A stretch of 64,000 nucleotides of DNA, taken from assembly GCF_002095575.1 (NCBI RefSeq), contig NZ_MLJJ01000019.1, positions 30,171 through 94,170 of the forward strand, read 5' to 3'. Of this stretch, positions 1 to 10,102 are shown piece after piece. The stretch is from Pantoea septica. GTDB taxonomy: Bacteria; Pseudomonadota; Gammaproteobacteria; Enterobacterales; Enterobacteriaceae. Numbering within the stretch: position 1 is the stretch's first letter; each line of letters opens with the position of its first letter. The position numbers were made by a program, and so were the translations under genes. A model generated the notes under the pieces. The model worked only from the letters and a program-made list of their open reading frames with translations. It ran no database searches and was not told where the DNA came from.

Positions 1-1759
1 TGTTAACCGCGACGTCATCATCGGCGAAACCATCACCGTAGCCGAACTGGCTAACAAAATGGCGGTGAAAGGTTCGCAGGTCATCAAAGCGATGATGAAG
101 ATGGGCGCCATGGCGACCATCAACCAGGTTATCGACCAGGAAACGGCTCAGCTGGTTGCGGAAGAGATGGGTCACAAAGTGATCCTGCGCCGCGAGAACG
201 AGCTGGAAGAAGCGGTAATGAGCGATCGCGATACCGATGCCGCGCAGGAATCCCGCGCGCCGGTCGTGACCATTATGGGCCACGTCGACCACGGTAAAAC
301 CTCGCTGCTGGACTACATCCGTTCGACCAAAGTCGCCTCTGGCGAAGCGGGCGGCATTACCCAGCACATCGGTGCTTACCATGTCGAAACCGACAACGGC
401 ATGATCACCTTCCTCGACACCCCGGGCCACGCCGCGTTTACCGCGATGCGTGCGCGTGGTGCGCAGGCGACGGATATCGTTATCCTCGTGGTGGCGGCTG
501 ACGACGGCGTGATGCCGCAGACCATCGAAGCGATCCAGCACGCGAAAGCGGCGGGCGTGCCGGTTGTGGTTGCCGTTAACAAAATCGATAAGCCGGAAGC
601 CGATCCGGATCGCGTCAAGAACGAACTGACTCAGTACGGCATCATCCCGGAAGAGTGGGGCGGCGAAAACATGTTCGTCAACGTCTCTGCGAAAGCCGGT
701 ACCGGCATTGACGATCTGCTGAATGCGATTCTGCTGCAGGCGGAAGTGCTGGAGCTGACCGCTATTCGCGAAGGCATGGCGAGCGGCGTGGTGATCGAAT
801 CCTTCCTGGATAAAGGTCGTGGTCCGGTCGCTACCGTGCTGGTGCGCGAAGGTACCCTGAACAAAGGTGACATCGTGCTGTGCGGCTTCGAATATGGCCG
901 CGTGCGTGCGATGCGCGACGAACTGGGCCGCGAAGTCATGGAAGCGGGTCCGTCCATTCCGGTGGAAATCCTCGGTCTCTCCGGCGTGCCGGCAGCGGGC
1001 GACGAAGCGACCGTCGTGCGTGACGAGAAGAAAGCGCGTGAAGTGGCTCTCTATCGTCAGGGCAAGTTCCGCGAAGTCAAACTGGCGCGCCAGCAGAAGG
1101 CGAAGCTGGAGAACATGTTCGCCAACATGACAGAAGGCGAAGTCTCCGAGCTGAACATCGTGCTGAAGTCCGACGTCCAGGGTTCTGTGGAAGCGATCTC
1201 CGACTCGCTGCTGAAACTCTCCACCGACGAAGTGAAGGTGAAGATTATCGGTTCGGGCGTAGGTGGTATCACCGAAACCGACGCCACCCTGGCTGCGGCG
1301 TCCAACGCCATCATCCTCGGCTTCAACGTGCGTGCCGATGCCTCTGCGCGTCGCGTCATCGATGCTGAAAACGTCGACCTGCGTTACTACTCCGTTATCT
1401 ATAATCTGATCGACGAAGTGAAAGCGGCGATGAGCGGCATGCTGGCTCCGGAGTTCAAACAGCAGATTATCGGTCTGGCTGAAGTTCGCGATGTGTTCAA
1501 GTCACCGAAATTCGGCGCGATCGCCGGCTGTATGGTTACCGAAGGCAACATCAAGCGTCACAATCCGATCCGCGTTCTGCGTGACAACGTGGTTATCTAC
1601 GAAGGCGAGCTGGAATCTCTGCGTCGCTTTAAAGATGACGTCAACGAAGTGCGTAACGGCATGGAGTGTGGTATCGGCGTGAAGAACTACAACGACGTTC
1701 GCGTTGGCGATATGATCGAAGTGTTCGAAGTGATCGAAGTTAAGCGCACCATCGAATAA
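1..1759 (+). CDS. infB: Translation initiation factor IF-2, C-terminal part (5' end outside window)
   Basis: IF-2 is the GTPase that brings initiator fMet-tRNA to the 30S subunit and promotes 70S joining. The frame is open from base 2, so the gene enters the window already in progress; about 585 residues are visible of a protein that is about 890 residues in E. coli. The G domain is complete: P-loop GHVDHGKT, switch [10 protein letters not shown] and the NKID guanine-specificity motif. The IF2 C-terminal beta-barrel and fMet-tRNA-binding regions follow. The N-terminal domains are missing only because of the window edge. It heads an rbfA-truB cluster as in E. coli. Identification is by close similarity along the whole visible length. 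Confidence 0.98.
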   Translation, partial: VNRDVIIGETITVAELANKMAVKGSQVIKAMMKMGAMATINQVIDQETAQLVAEEMGHKVILRRENELEEAVMSDRDTDAAQESRAPVVTIMGHVDHGKTSLLDYIRSTKVASGEAGGITQHIGAYHVETDNGMITFLDTPGHAAFTAMRARGAQATDIVILVVAADDGVMPQTIEAIQHAKAAGVPVVVAVNKIDKPEADPDRVKNELTQYGIIPEEWGGENMFVNVSAKAGTGIDDLLNAILLQAEVLELTAIREGMASGVVIESFLDKGRGPVATVLVREGTLNKGDIVLCGFEYGRVRAMRDELGREVMEAGPSIPVEILGLSGVPAAGDEATVVRDEKKAREVALYRQGKFREVKLARQQKAKLENMFANMTEGEVSELNIVLKSDVQGSVEAISDSLLKLSTDEVKVKIIGSGVGGITETDATLAAASNAIILGFNVRADASARRVIDAENVDLRYYSVIYNLIDEVKAAMSGMLAPEFKQQIIGLAEVRDVFKSPKFGAIAGCMVTEGNIKRHNPIRVLRDNVVIYEGELESLRRFKDDVNEVRNGMECGIGVKNYNDVRVGDMIEVFEVIEVKRTIE

Positions 1760-1783
1760 GCATTACGCGATGTGTTGCAATTT

Positions 1784-1802
1784 GGGAGGCCGCTGGCCTC
1801 CC
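1784..1802 (+). other. Hairpin between infB and rbfA
   Basis: A perfect 8-bp stem (GGGAGGCC / GGCCTCCC) with a GCT loop sits between the infB stop and the rbfA ribosome binding site. It is followed by only a few scattered T residues, so it may be a weak attenuator or an mRNA stabilising or processing structure rather than a full terminator. Confidence 0.6.
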
Positions 1803-1824
1803 GAATTATTTTGGAGAGATGATT

Positions 1825-2232
1825 ATGGCGAAAGAATTTGGCCGCCCGCAGCGTGTGTCGCAGGAGCTGCAAAAAGAGATCGCAATCATTCTGCAGCGCG
1901 AGATTAAAGATCCGCGTCTCGGCATGATGGTCACGGTTTCCGGCGTGGAAGTATCGCGCGATCTCGCGTATGCCAAAGTGTTTGTCACCTTCCTTAACGA
2001 CAAAGACGAGGAAGCGGTAAAAAATGGCCTGAAGGCGCTGAAAGAGGCTTCTGGCTATATTCGTATTCTGCTCGGCAAAGCGATGCGTCTGCGTATCGTG
2101 CCGGAACTGACCTTCTTCTACGACAATTCGCTGATTGAAGGTATGCGCATGTCGAACCTGGTGTCGAACGTCATCAAAAACGACGTCGAGCGTCGCGGTG
2201 AAAACCCGGCGGAAGATGACAAGGAGGACTAA
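1825..2232 (+). CDS. rbfA: Ribosome-binding factor A
   Basis: RbfA is a KH-fold assembly factor that binds the 30S subunit and helps mature the 5' end of 16S rRNA; it is needed for growth in the cold. The 135-residue product matches the E. coli protein from [11 protein letters not shown] to the acidic, disordered tail. An ATG at 1819 is in frame, but the GGAGAG element at 1813-1818 would then touch the start codon. The ATG at 1825 gives proper spacing and the known family N-terminus. Its stop codon overlaps the truB start, indicating translational coupling. Confidence 0.96.
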   Translation: MAKEFGRPQRVSQELQKEIAIILQREIKDPRLGMMVTVSGVEVSRDLAYAKVFVTFLNDKDEEAVKNGLKALKEASGYIRILLGKAMRLRIVPELTFFYDNSLIEGMRMSNLVSNVIKNDVERRGENPAEDDKED

Positions 2233-3176
2233 TGAGTCGTCCTCGTCGTCGCGGTCGCGACGTCCACGGCGTGTTCCTGCTCGATAAGCAGCAGGGCGCC
2301 TCGTCCAACGATGTGCTGCAAAAAGTTAAACGTCTGTTTAACGCCAACAAAGCGGGTCATACCGGCGCGCTCGATCCGCTGGCAACCGGCATGCTGCCGA
2401 TTTGTCTCGGCGAAGCGACCAAGTTCTCCCAGTATCTGCTCGACTCGGATAAGCGTTATCGCGTTATTGCGCGTCTTGGCGAGCGTACCGATACTTCCGA
2501 CGCCGACGGCAATATCGTTGAAACGCGTCCGGTCTCCTTTAGCCAGGATCAGCTCGACGCGGCGCTGGAGAGCTTTCGCGGCGAGACGATGCAGGTGCCG
2601 ACCATGTTTTCGGCGTTGAAGTATCAGGGCCGAAAGCTATATGAGTACGCGCGCGAAGGCGTAACCGTGCCGCGCGAAGCGCGTCCGATTACCGTCTTCG
2701 AGCTGCAGTTTATTCGCTGGGAAGGGAATGAGCTGGAGCTGGAAATTCACGTGTCTAAAGGCACCTATATCCGCACCATTATCGACGATCTGGGCGAGAA
2801 GCTCGGCTGCGGCGCGCATGTGATTATGCTGCGCCGTTTGCAGGTGGCACGCTATCCGATCGAAAAGATGATGACGCTGGAGCAGCTGCAGGCCGTCGCG
2901 ACGACAATAAGCACGGCGGAAACGCCCGACTACGCGCCGCTCGACGCGCTTTTGCTGCCGATGGATAGCCCGGCGGACGCGTTTCCCATCGTTAACCTGC
3001 CCTCCGCCGTCGCCGCCTTTTTCAAACAGGGCATGCCGGTTCAGGCAGCGGATGCCCCGCAGCAGGGGCTGGTGCGCGTAACCGAAGGCGATGCGCATAA
3101 ATTTATCGGCATGGCGGAAGTCGCCGCTGACGGGCGCGTGGCGCCGCGTCGTCTGGTGGTGGAGTATCCCGCGTAA
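2232..3176 (+). CDS. truB: tRNA pseudouridine(55) synthase
   Basis: TruB converts U55 in the T-loop of elongator tRNAs to pseudouridine and also acts as a tRNA chaperone. The catalytic aspartate is D48 in the motif [14 protein letters not shown]-terminal PUA-like domain follows the catalytic domain. The length (314 aa) is that of the E. coli enzyme. The ATG shares one base with the rbfA stop (TAATG) and is preceded by AGGAGG inside the end of rbfA, so the two genes are translationally coupled. Confidence 0.97.
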   Translation: MSRPRRRGRDVHGVFLLDKQQGASSNDVLQKVKRLFNANKAGHTGALDPLATGMLPICLGEATKFSQYLLDSDKRYRVIARLGERTDTSDADGNIVETRPVSFSQDQLDAALESFRGETMQVPTMFSALKYQGRKLYEYAREGVTVPREARPITVFELQFIRWEGNELELEIHVSKGTYIRTIIDDLGEKLGCGAHVIMLRRLQVARYPIEKMMTLEQLQAVATTISTAETPDYAPLDALLLPMDSPADAFPIVNLPSAVAAFFKQGMPVQAADAPQQGLVRVTEGDAHKFIGMAEVAADGRVAPRRLVVEYPA

Positions 3177-3194
3177 CCCTGGGCAACGCTGCAT

Positions 3195-3223
3195 TTGCGT
3201 TGCTCCCGGGCGAAGAGTAGAAT
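3195..3223 (+). promoter_or_regulatory. Candidate sigma70 promoter of rpsO
   Basis: TTGCGT (3195-3200) and TAGAAT (3218-3223) are separated by 17 bp, placed about 70 bp upstream of rpsO as in E. coli. The -35 overlaps an imperfect hairpin (3181-3205, GGGCAACGC with GCGTTGCTC) that may attenuate transcription coming from truB. The remaining leader to 3294 is where S15 is known to repress its own translation; I did not resolve the pseudoknot. Confidence 0.6.
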
Positions 3224-3294
3224 AGCGCGGCTTTAAAGCGGGTAGCTGAATTAGAGATCGGCGCCCATACATTCATTTATTACTGGAGTTTATT

Positions 3295-3564
3295 ATGTCT
3301 CTAAGCGTAGAAGCTAAAGCAGAGATCGTTGCTAAATACGGTCGTGGTGCTAACGACAGCGGCTCAACCGAAGTTCAGGTTGCACTGCTGACTGCACAGA
3401 TTAGCCACCTGCAGGGTCACTTCTCTGAGCACAAGAAAGACCACCACAGCCGTCGCGGTCTGCTGCGCATGGTATCTCAGCGTCGTAAGCTGCTGGACTA
3501 CCTGAAGCGTAAAGACGTTGCACGCTACACCAGCCTGATCGAAAGCCTGGGCCTGCGTCGCTAA
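3295..3564 (+). CDS. rpsO: 30S ribosomal protein S15
   Basis: S15 is a primary binding protein of the 16S rRNA central domain and nucleates assembly of the 30S platform. The 89-residue product is nearly identical to E. coli S15, with the conserved rRNA-binding stretch around [15 protein letters not shown] and the C-terminal LGLRR. It starts at an ATG preceded by ACTGGAG. It lies between its own promoter and a strong terminator, with pnp downstream, the usual rpsO-pnp arrangement. Confidence 0.99.
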   Translation: MSLSVEAKAEIVAKYGRGANDSGSTEVQVALLTAQISHLQGHFSEHKKDHHSRRGLLRMVSQRRKLLDYLKRKDVARYTSLIESLGLRR

Positions 3565-3646
3565 GTCTGAAGAATCTGATCAAGGATGTAGCGCAGAGAG
3601 TTTGCGAAAAAACGCGTCTTGCGATCAGATTTGTGCGAGTTTCACG

Positions 3647-3674
3647 AAAAGGGGGCCTTTACGGCCCCTTTTTT
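3647..3674 (+). terminator. rpsO intrinsic terminator
   Basis: Stem GGGGCC / GGCCCC with loop TTTAC, flanked by an A run and followed by six T residues. In E. coli the equivalent terminator partly separates rpsO from pnp, with some read-through. Confidence 0.93.
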
Positions 3675-3724
3675 CGAGCAATGCGCAGCAATCCGGACCA
3701 AACTCATGTATTGTTGCAGTGAGT

Positions 3725-3819
3725 GATCTTCGTTTGCAGAGGTTCGCGCGGCTAATGAGAGGCTTTACCGCAGATTCGGTTAAGGGTTGTCATTAGTCGC
3801 GAGGATGCAACTGAAGATC
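3725..3819 (+). promoter_or_regulatory. Long pnp leader stem-loop (RNase III processing site)
   Basis: The left arm from GATCTTCGTTTGCAG through GCGGCTAATGA pairs with the right arm TCATTAGTCGC through ATGCAACTGAAGATC to form a long, slightly interrupted duplex in the pnp 5' leader. In E. coli the matching duplex is cut by RNase III and then degraded with PNPase, which is how pnp autoregulates. The structure is visible; its function here is inferred from E. coli. This accounts for the gene-free stretch 3675-3871. Confidence 0.85.
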
Positions 3820-3871
3820 GGTAATCCATGGCACGCCAGAAAGGTGCTGCCCCGAAGTTAAGGAATTCATT

Positions 3872-6007
3872 TTGCTGAACCCGATCGTACGTCAATTCCA
3901 ATATGGTCAGCATACCGTCACGCTGGAAACCGGCATGATGGCGCGCCAGGCCACCGCAGCCGTTATGGCCAGCATGGACGACACCGCTGTATTCGTGACC
4001 GTTGTTGGCCAGAAAAAAGCCAAGCCCGGTCAGGACTTTTTCCCGCTGACCGTGAACTACCAGGAGCGTACCTACGCCGCTGGCCGTATCCCGGGCAGCT
4101 TCTTCCGTCGCGAAGGTCGTCCAAGCGAAGGCGAAACCCTGATTGCGCGTCTGATTGACCGCCCGATTCGTCCGCTGTTCCCGGAAGGCTTCGTTAACGA
4201 AGTTCAGGTTATCGCCACCGTGGTTTCCGTTAACCCGCAGGTTAACCCGGATATCGTCGCGATGATCGGCGCCTCCGCTGCACTGGCGCTGTCAGGCCTG
4301 CCGTTCAACGGTCCGATCGGCGCCGCGCGCGTCGGCTACATCAACGACCAGTATGTGCTGAACCCGACTGCTGACGAGATCAAACAGTCTCGTCTGGATC
4401 TGGTGGTTGCCGGTACGCAGAACGCGGTACTGATGGTGGAGTCCGAAGCGGACATCCTGACCGAAGATCAGATGCTGGGCGCAGTGGTGTTCGGCCACGA
4501 GCAGCAGCAGGTCGTCATCGAAAACATCAATTCTCTGGTCGCAGAAGCGGGCAAACCGCGCTGGGACTGGCAGCCTGAGCCGGCTAACGACGCGCTGATC
4601 GCACGCGTTGCCGCCCTGGCTGAAGCGCGCATCAGCGACGCTTACCGCATCACCGACAAGCAAGAGCGTTACACCCAGGTTGGCGTCATCAAAGACGAAA
4701 CCATCGCCGCGCTGCTGGCTGAAGACGAAACGCTGGACGACGCTGAAATCGGCGACATCGTTCACAGCCTGGAAAAGAACGTGGTGCGTACCCGTATCCT
4801 GAACGGCGAACCGCGTATCGACGGCCGTGAAAAAGATATGATCCGTGGCCTGGACGTTCGCACCGGCGTACTGCCGCGCACGCACGGCTCGGCGCTGTTC
4901 ACCCGTGGCGAAACGCAGGCGCTGGTTGCCGCGACGCTGGGTACCGCGCGTGACGCGCAGAACCTGGACGAGCTGATGGGCGAACGTACCGACAGCTTCC
5001 TGTTCCACTACAACTTCCCTCCGTACTCGGTAGGCGAAACCGGTATGGTCGGCTCGCCGAAGCGTCGTGAGATTGGTCACGGTCGCCTGGCGAAGCGCGG
5101 CGTGCTGGCCGTGATGCCGAAGCAGGAAGAGTTCCCGTACACCGTGCGCGTTGTCTCTGAAATCACCGAATCCAACGGCTCGTCCTCTATGGCTTCCGTG
5201 TGCGGCGCTTCACTGGCGCTGATGGATGCCGGCGTGCCGATCAAAGCGGCCGTTGCAGGCATCGCGATGGGTCTGGTGAAAGAAGATGAGAAGTTCGTGG
5301 TACTGTCTGACATCCTCGGCGACGAAGATCACCTCGGCGACATGGACTTCAAAGTAGCCGGTAGCCGCGAAGGCATCACCGCGCTGCAGATGGACATCAA
5401 AATCGAAGGCATCACCCGCGAAATCATGCAGGTTGCGCTGAATCAGGCCAAAGGTGCGCGTCTGCACATCCTGGGCGTGATGGAGCAGGCAATCAGCACG
5501 CCGCGTAAAGAGATCTCTGAGTTCGCGCCGCGCATTTACACCATCAAGATCAATTCAGACAAGATCAAAGATGTGATTGGTAAAGGCGGTTCCGTAATCC
5601 GCGCGCTGACCGAAGAGACCGGCACCACCATCGAAATCGAAGACGACGGCACCGTGAAAATCGCGGCGACCGACGGTCTGAAGGCGAAAGAGGCGATTCG
5701 TCGCATCGAAGAGATTACCGCCGAGATCGAAGTGGGCCGCGTTTACAGCGGTAAAGTGACCCGTATCGTCGACTTCGGTGCCTTCGTCGCCATTGGCGGC
5801 GGCAAGGAAGGGCTGGTACACATTTCTCAGATCGCGGATAAGCGCGTAGAGAAAGTGACCGACTACCTGCAGATGGGCCAGGAAGTGCCGGTTAAGGTAC
5901 TGGAAGTGGACCGTCAGGGTCGCGTCCGTCTGAGCATCAAAGAAGCGACAGAGTCTAAGCCTCAGGGCGAAGAAGCTGCCGTGACCAGCGCGCCAGACGC
6001 AGAGTAA
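3872..6007 (+). CDS. pnp: Polyribonucleotide nucleotidyltransferase (PNPase)
   Basis: PNPase is the phosphorolytic 3'-5' exoribonuclease of the degradosome. The 711-residue product has two RNase PH-like domains separated by an alpha-helical domain, then a KH domain ([15 protein letters not shown]) and an S1 domain ([18 protein letters not shown]). Translation starts at a TTG codon, as in E. coli, giving MLNPIV; TTAAGGA lies 7 bases upstream. The C-terminal tail is a short, variable acidic segment. Expression is expected to be controlled through the leader duplex. Confidence 0.99.
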   Translation: MLNPIVRQFQYGQHTVTLETGMMARQATAAVMASMDDTAVFVTVVGQKKAKPGQDFFPLTVNYQERTYAAGRIPGSFFRREGRPSEGETLIARLIDRPIRPLFPEGFVNEVQVIATVVSVNPQVNPDIVAMIGASAALALSGLPFNGPIGAARVGYINDQYVLNPTADEIKQSRLDLVVAGTQNAVLMVESEADILTEDQMLGAVVFGHEQQQVVIENINSLVAEAGKPRWDWQPEPANDALIARVAALAEARISDAYRITDKQERYTQVGVIKDETIAALLAEDETLDDAEIGDIVHSLEKNVVRTRILNGEPRIDGREKDMIRGLDVRTGVLPRTHGSALFTRGETQALVAATLGTARDAQNLDELMGERTDSFLFHYNFPPYSVGETGMVGSPKRREIGHGRLAKRGVLAVMPKQEEFPYTVRVVSEITESNGSSSMASVCGASLALMDAGVPIKAAVAGIAMGLVKEDEKFVVLSDILGDEDHLGDMDFKVAGSREGITALQMDIKIEGITREIMQVALNQAKGARLHILGVMEQAISTPRKEISEFAPRIYTIKINSDKIKDVIGKGGSVIRALTEETGTTIEIEDDGTVKIAATDGLKAKEAIRRIEEITAEIEVGRVYSGKVTRIVDFGAFVAIGGGKEGLVHISQIADKRVEKVTDYLQMGQEVPVKVLEVDRQGRVRLSIKEATESKPQGEEAAVTSAPDAE

Positions 6008-6017
6008 TTCCCTGTTT

Positions 6018-6050
6018 GCCTCTCCTTATCCCATCGCGGATGGGAGAGGC
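6018..6050 (+). terminator. Hairpin after pnp
   Basis: GCCTCTC (6018-6024) pairs with GAGAGGC (6044-6050), and an inner ATCC/GGAT helix is possible. It is followed by GTTTGTGT, so it could be a weak terminator or a 3' end stabiliser rather than a strong stop. Confidence 0.5.
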
Positions 6051-6138
6051 GTTTGTGTCATCGCGAGGGCGGGAATCCTTGTGCACAGCAGGCGGATAAC
6101 AGGAGCGTTGTCCTAATGTTTGTATTCGGGAGTGGGAA

Positions 6139-7023
6139 ATGAAGCCTTTTTTGCGCTGGTGTTTTGTTGCGACAGCTATCACGCTGGCAGGATGCAGCAA
6201 CTCCAATTGGCGTAAGAACGAAGTTCTTGCAGTACCTCTACAGCCCACACTGCAGCAGGAAGTGATTCTGGCGCGCATGGAACAAATTCTTGCCAGTCGC
6301 GCCCTTACCGATGATGAACGCGCACAGCTATTATATGAGCGCGGAGTGTTGTATGATAGTCTCGGTCTGAGAGCACTAGCGCGGAACGATTTCTCGCAAG
6401 CGCTGTCTATAAGACCAGATATGCCGGAAGTGTTTAACTATCTCGGCATATATTTAACGCAGGCAGGCAATTTTGATGCTGCCTATGAAGCGTTTGATTC
6501 TGTACTTGAGCTTGATCCAACTTACAATTATGCGCATTTAAATCGTGGTATCGCCCTCTATTACGGCGGTCGATACAAGTTAGCGCAAGATGATCTGCTG
6601 GCGTTTTATCAAGACGATCCCAACGATCCTTTCCGCAGCCTGTGGCTCTATCTCGATAAACGCGAGATGGACGCTGATAAGGCGAAAGTTGCGCTGCAGC
6701 AGCGTTACGACAAAGCGGCCCGTGATCAATGGGGATGGAACATTGTCGAATTCTACCTTGGCGACATCAGTGAAAGCACGCTGATGGAACGTCTCAAGGC
6801 AGACGCAACGGATAACACCTCGCTCGCTGAACATCTCAGTGAAACCAACTTCTATTTAGGTAAGCATTACCTAAGTCTGGGGGAGAAGGACAACGCGAAA
6901 GCGCTGTTCAAACTGGCGGTGGCCAACAACGTCAACAACTTTGTTGAACACCGATACGCATTGTTGGAACTGGCGCAACTCGGCCAGACACAAGACGATT
7001 TATCAGAATCTGACCAGCAATAG
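6139..7023 (+). CDS. nlpI: Outer-membrane lipoprotein NlpI (TPR adaptor)
   Basis: NlpI is a TPR lipoprotein that recruits the protease Prc to degrade the endopeptidase MepS and acts as an adaptor for murein hydrolases. The N-terminus is a signal peptide with lipobox LAGC, the acylated cysteine being C19. Several tetratricopeptide repeats follow (for example [20 protein letters not shown]). Length is 294 aa, as in E. coli. Position between pnp and deaD is conserved. Confidence 0.97.
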   Translation: MKPFLRWCFVATAITLAGCSNSNWRKNEVLAVPLQPTLQQEVILARMEQILASRALTDDERAQLLYERGVLYDSLGLRALARNDFSQALSIRPDMPEVFNYLGIYLTQAGNFDAAYEAFDSVLELDPTYNYAHLNRGIALYYGGRYKLAQDDLLAFYQDDPNDPFRSLWLYLDKREMDADKAKVALQQRYDKAARDQWGWNIVEFYLGDISESTLMERLKADATDNTSLAEHLSETNFYLGKHYLSLGEKDNAKALFKLAVANNVNNFVEHRYALLELAQLGQTQDDLSESDQQ

Positions 7024-7128
7024 CTGACGAACTTTTATTGCCCGAAGTACCCGTTATGTCATCATCTTCCGGGATGAGGGCTTTTCTGTTCGTCAAAACT
7101 TCTAATTTGAGCCGGTTCACACTTTTTG

Positions 7129-7185
7129 ATGAAAATGACTGAAAATTTTCACGACGAGTTATGTAGACTGGCCGCCGCAATCTAA
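7129..7185 (+). CDS. yrbN: Short upstream ORF of deaD, YrbN-like leader peptide
   Basis: An 18-codon frame starting [14 protein letters not shown] ends 16 bases before the deaD ATG. E. coli annotates a small gene, yrbN, at the same place; the N-terminal segment here fits my memory of it, but the peptide here is shorter. Its stop codon sits directly on the AGAGG element that serves deaD, which suggests that leader translation affects deaD initiation. Coupling is inference. Confidence 0.6.
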   Translation: MKMTENFHDELCRLAAAI

Positions 7186-7201
7186 GAGGCACGTGTACTA
7201 C

Positions 7202-9106
7202 ATGACTGATATCCAAACCACTTTTGCTGACCTGGGCCTGAACGCCGACATCCTCGAATCACTGAACGGCATGGGCTATGTTAAGCCTTCTCCGATCCAG
7301 GCTGAGTGTATTCCTCACCTGCTGGCGGGCCGTGACGTACTGGGCATGGCGCAGACCGGCAGTGGTAAAACCGCAGCGTTCTCGCTGCCGCTGTTAAACA
7401 ACATTGATCCTTCTCTTCGCGCACCGCAGATCCTGGTGCTGGCGCCGACCCGCGAACTGGCGGTTCAGGTTGCCGAAGCGATGACCGAATTCTCTAAACA
7501 TATGCGTGGCGTCAACGTCGTGGCCCTTTACGGCGGCCAGCGTTATGACGTGCAGCTGCGCGCGCTGCGTCAGGGCCCGCAAATCGTGGTGGGCACCCCG
7601 GGTCGTCTGCTCGACCACCTGAAACGCGGCACGCTGGATCTCTCTAACCTGCGCGGCCTGGTGCTGGACGAAGCTGATGAAATGCTGCGTATGGGCTTCA
7701 TCGAAGACGTTGAAACCATCATGGCGCAGATTCCGGAAGGTCATCAGACCGCGCTGTTCTCAGCGACCATGCCGGAAGCGATCCGTCGCATCACCAAGCG
7801 TTTCATGAAAGATCCGCAGGAAGTCCGCATCCAGTCCAGCGTCACCACGCGCCCGGACATCAGCCAGTCTTACTGGACGGCGTACGGTCGTAAAACCGAC
7901 GCGCTGGTGCGTTTCCTTGAAGCGGAAGACTTCGATGCCGCTATCATCTTCGTGCGTACTAAAAACGCTACGCTGGAAGTGGCTGAAGCGCTGGAGCGCA
8001 GCGGCTACAACAGCGCCGCGCTGAACGGCGACATGAACCAGGCGCTGCGCGAGCAGACCCTGGAGCGTCTGAAAGATGGCCGTCTCGATATCCTGATCGC
8101 CACCGACGTTGCGGCGCGCGGTCTGGACGTGGAGCGCATCAGCCTGGTCGTTAACTACGACATTCCGCTGGACGCTGAGTCTTACGTCCACCGTATCGGT
8201 CGTACCGGCCGCGCCGGTCGTGCTGGCCGCGCGCTGCTGTTCGTCGAGAACCGCGAGCGTCGCCTGCTGCGCAACATCGAGCGCACCATGAAGCTGACCA
8301 TTCCGGAAGTCGAACTGCCGAACGCTGAGCTGCTGAGCACCCGCCGTCTGGAGAAATTCGCCGGACGCGTACAGCAGCAGCTGGAAAGCAGCGATCTGGA
8401 CCAGTATCGCGCGCTGCTGGAGAAACTCTCTCCGCAGGACGATCTGGATATGGAAACGCTGGCCGCAGCGCTGCTGAAAATGGCGCAGGGCGAACGTCCG
8501 CTGATCGTCCAGCCGGACGCGCCGCGTCCGCAGCGTCGCGAGTTCCGCGATCGTGACGACCGTCGTGATGACCGTCGCAGTCCGCGTGACAGCCGCGAAG
8601 GCGGCGATCGTCCGCGTCGCGAACGTCGCGACGTCGGCGAAATGGAACTGTACCGCATTGAAGTGGGCCGTGATGACGGCGTTGAAGTGCGTCACATCGT
8701 CGGCGCTATCGCCAACGAAGGCGACATCAGCAGCCGCTACATCGGCAACATCAAGCTGTTCGGCACCCACTCGACGATCGAGCTGCCGAAAGGCATGCCG
8801 GGCGATATCCTGCAGCACTTTACCCGCACGCGTATTCTCAACAAACCGATGAATATGCAGCTGCTGGGCGATGCGCAGCCGCAGAGCGAAGCGCGCGGCG
8901 AACGTCGCGGCGGCGGCCGTGATTTCGGCGGCGAGCGTCGTGGCGGCGGCAACCGTGAAGGTGGTCGCGAAGGCGGACGTCGTTTCTCTTCCGAGCGTCG
9001 CGAAGGCGGTCGTGAAGGCGGACGCAGCAGCTTCAGCCGTGAAGGCAGCCGTGGTCCGCGTCGCGAAGAGGGCGCTGCTGCAGCGCCGCGTCGTCGCGAG
9101 TTCTGA
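7202..9106 (+). CDS. deaD: DEAD-box RNA helicase DeaD/CsdA
   Basis: A cold-shock RNA helicase that remodels structured mRNA, aids 50S biogenesis and joins the degradosome in the cold. The motifs are present in order: [25 protein letters not shown] in [12 protein letters not shown], and [11 protein letters not shown]. They are followed by the DeaD RNA-binding domain and a long Arg/Gly-rich tail. An in-frame GTG at 7193 would add three residues; the ATG at 7202 gives [13 protein letters not shown], which aligns with the E. coli start. The product is 634 aa. In E. coli deaD is cold-induced and has a long leader. Confidence 0.97.
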   Translation: MTDIQTTFADLGLNADILESLNGMGYVKPSPIQAECIPHLLAGRDVLGMAQTGSGKTAAFSLPLLNNIDPSLRAPQILVLAPTRELAVQVAEAMTEFSKHMRGVNVVALYGGQRYDVQLRALRQGPQIVVGTPGRLLDHLKRGTLDLSNLRGLVLDEADEMLRMGFIEDVETIMAQIPEGHQTALFSATMPEAIRRITKRFMKDPQEVRIQSSVTTRPDISQSYWTAYGRKTDALVRFLEAEDFDAAIIFVRTKNATLEVAEALERSGYNSAALNGDMNQALREQTLERLKDGRLDILIATDVAARGLDVERISLVVNYDIPLDAESYVHRIGRTGRAGRAGRALLFVENRERRLLRNIERTMKLTIPEVELPNAELLSTRRLEKFAGRVQQQLESSDLDQYRALLEKLSPQDDLDMETLAAALLKMAQGERPLIVQPDAPRPQRREFRDRDDRRDDRRSPRDSREGGDRPRRERRDVGEMELYRIEVGRDDGVEVRHIVGAIANEGDISSRYIGNIKLFGTHSTIELPKGMPGDILQHFTRTRILNKPMNMQLLGDAQPQSEARGERRGGGRDFGGERRGGGNREGGREGGRRFSSERREGGREGGRSSFSREGSRGPRREEGAAAAPRRREF

Positions 9107-9128
9107 TAATCAGCCAGGCTGATTGATA

Positions 9129-9159
9129 AAAAGGGAAGCCCTCGGGCTTCCCTTTTTTT
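9129..9159. terminator. Bidirectional intrinsic terminator between deaD and the SDR gene
   Basis: Stem GGGAAGCCC / GGGCTTCCC with a minimal loop. It is flanked by an A run on the left and seven T residues on the right, so it can stop deaD on the plus strand and the convergent SDR gene on the minus strand. Confidence 0.93.
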
Positions 9160-9175
9160 ATCTTCAATTCTGGCG

Positions 9176-9922
9176 TTACGCGCCGCCGGCTATCAGGACA
9201 CGCTCGCCGCTGATATAGGCGGCCTCCTCCGAGGCGAGAAACAGCGCCACCTGCGCCACATCCTCCGGCAGTCCGAAACGCCCCAGCGGCGTCGCCGCCA
9301 GCAGCTGCGCCTTGAGCTGCGGATTGAGCTTCTTCGCGGTCAACAGCCCTTCCGTCATAATGATGCCCGGCGCCAGCGCGTTAACGCGAATATTGCGCGG
9401 GCCCAGCTCGCGCGCCAGCCCCTGCGTCAGCGTATCGATCGCGCCTTTGGTCGTCGCCCAGAGTACCGAACCGGGCGTGCTCTGCTGGCTGTTCAGCGCG
9501 CTAAGATTGATGATGCAGCCGCCGTGCGCCGGGAACCGCCGCGCCGCCTGCTGGCAAACCAGCAGCGTGCCCAGCAGATTTACGTTGAGCTGCTGCTGCA
9601 TCTCCAGCAGGCTCAGGGCGCTAAACTCGCCGTAATGGAACTGACCGGCGTTATTGACCACGATATCGGGCGCGCCGAAGTGCGCCAGCGCGGTTTCGAA
9701 CAGCCGCTCGACGTCCGCTTCGCGGGAAATATCCGCCTGTACCGCCAGCCCTTCGCTGCCCAACGTGCGAATGTCGCTCACCACATCCGCCGCGCCCACC
9801 TCATCCTGGCGGTAGTTGACGACTACGCGCGCGCCGGCTGCGGCGAACGCCATAGCAATCGCCGCGCCAATGCCTTTCGAGGCGCCCGTCACCAGCGCAA
9901 TTTTTCCGTCAAGTGCTTTCAT
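9176..9922 (-). CDS. SDR-family protein lacking the canonical catalytic Ser and Tyr
   Basis: A 248-residue Rossmann-fold short-chain dehydrogenase-like protein. The nucleotide-binding motif TGASKGIG (residues 12-19) and NNAG (90-93) are intact. At the active site, however, the usual YxxxK reads WATTK (W155, K159) and the catalytic Ser position, 13 residues earlier, is A142 in NLSALNS. The codons TGG and GCG are clear. The ATG at 9922 was chosen because GGAGAGA precedes it; the frame stays open upstream to 10009 but without family similarity. It is divergent from the AraC-type gene at 10103, its likely regulator. It could be a cofactor-binding pseudoenzyme or an enzyme with altered chemistry. 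Confidence 0.85.
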   Translation of the reverse strand: MKALDGKIALVTGASKGIGAAIAMAFAAAGARVVVNYRQDEVGAADVVSDIRTLGSEGLAVQADISREADVERLFETALAHFGAPDIVVNNAGQFHYGEFSALSLLEMQQQLNVNLLGTLLVCQQAARRFPAHGGCIINLSALNSQQSTPGSVLWATTKGAIDTLTQGLARELGPRNIRVNALAPGIIMTEGLLTAKKLNPQLKAQLLAATPLGRFGLPEDVAQVALFLASEEAAYISGERVLIAGGA

Positions 9923-9989
9923 CTTGTCTCTCCACCTGAGTATCGCGTTTGCAAAATATGCGCTTTCAGGTCGAATGTGCGGTAGCGCA

Positions 9990-10019
9990 ATCCTGCAAGT
10001 CTCTTGCACGATCCTGCAA
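9990..10019. promoter_or_regulatory. Candidate AraC-type operator, direct repeats 21 bp apart
   Basis: ATCCTGCAA occurs at 9990-9998 and again at 10011-10019, exactly 21 bp apart, about two helical turns. Between them CTTGCA (10003-10008) forms a palindrome with TGCAAG (9994-9999). The site lies between the divergent SDR and AraC-type genes. Same-face repeats are the usual layout of AraC-family sites; binding is inferred. Confidence 0.5.
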
Positions 10020-10102
10020 ATCTGGCGACGAGGCGGGTGCGTTCGTCGCGGGTTCGGGTAACATGTTCACTACCATTTACTCGCGGGGAAAAGGAAGAGG
10101 AT

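Noticed and set aside
3602..3796. 64-codon frame between rpsO and pnp
   Set aside because: It crosses the rpsO terminator and the pnp leader duplex; no start signal.
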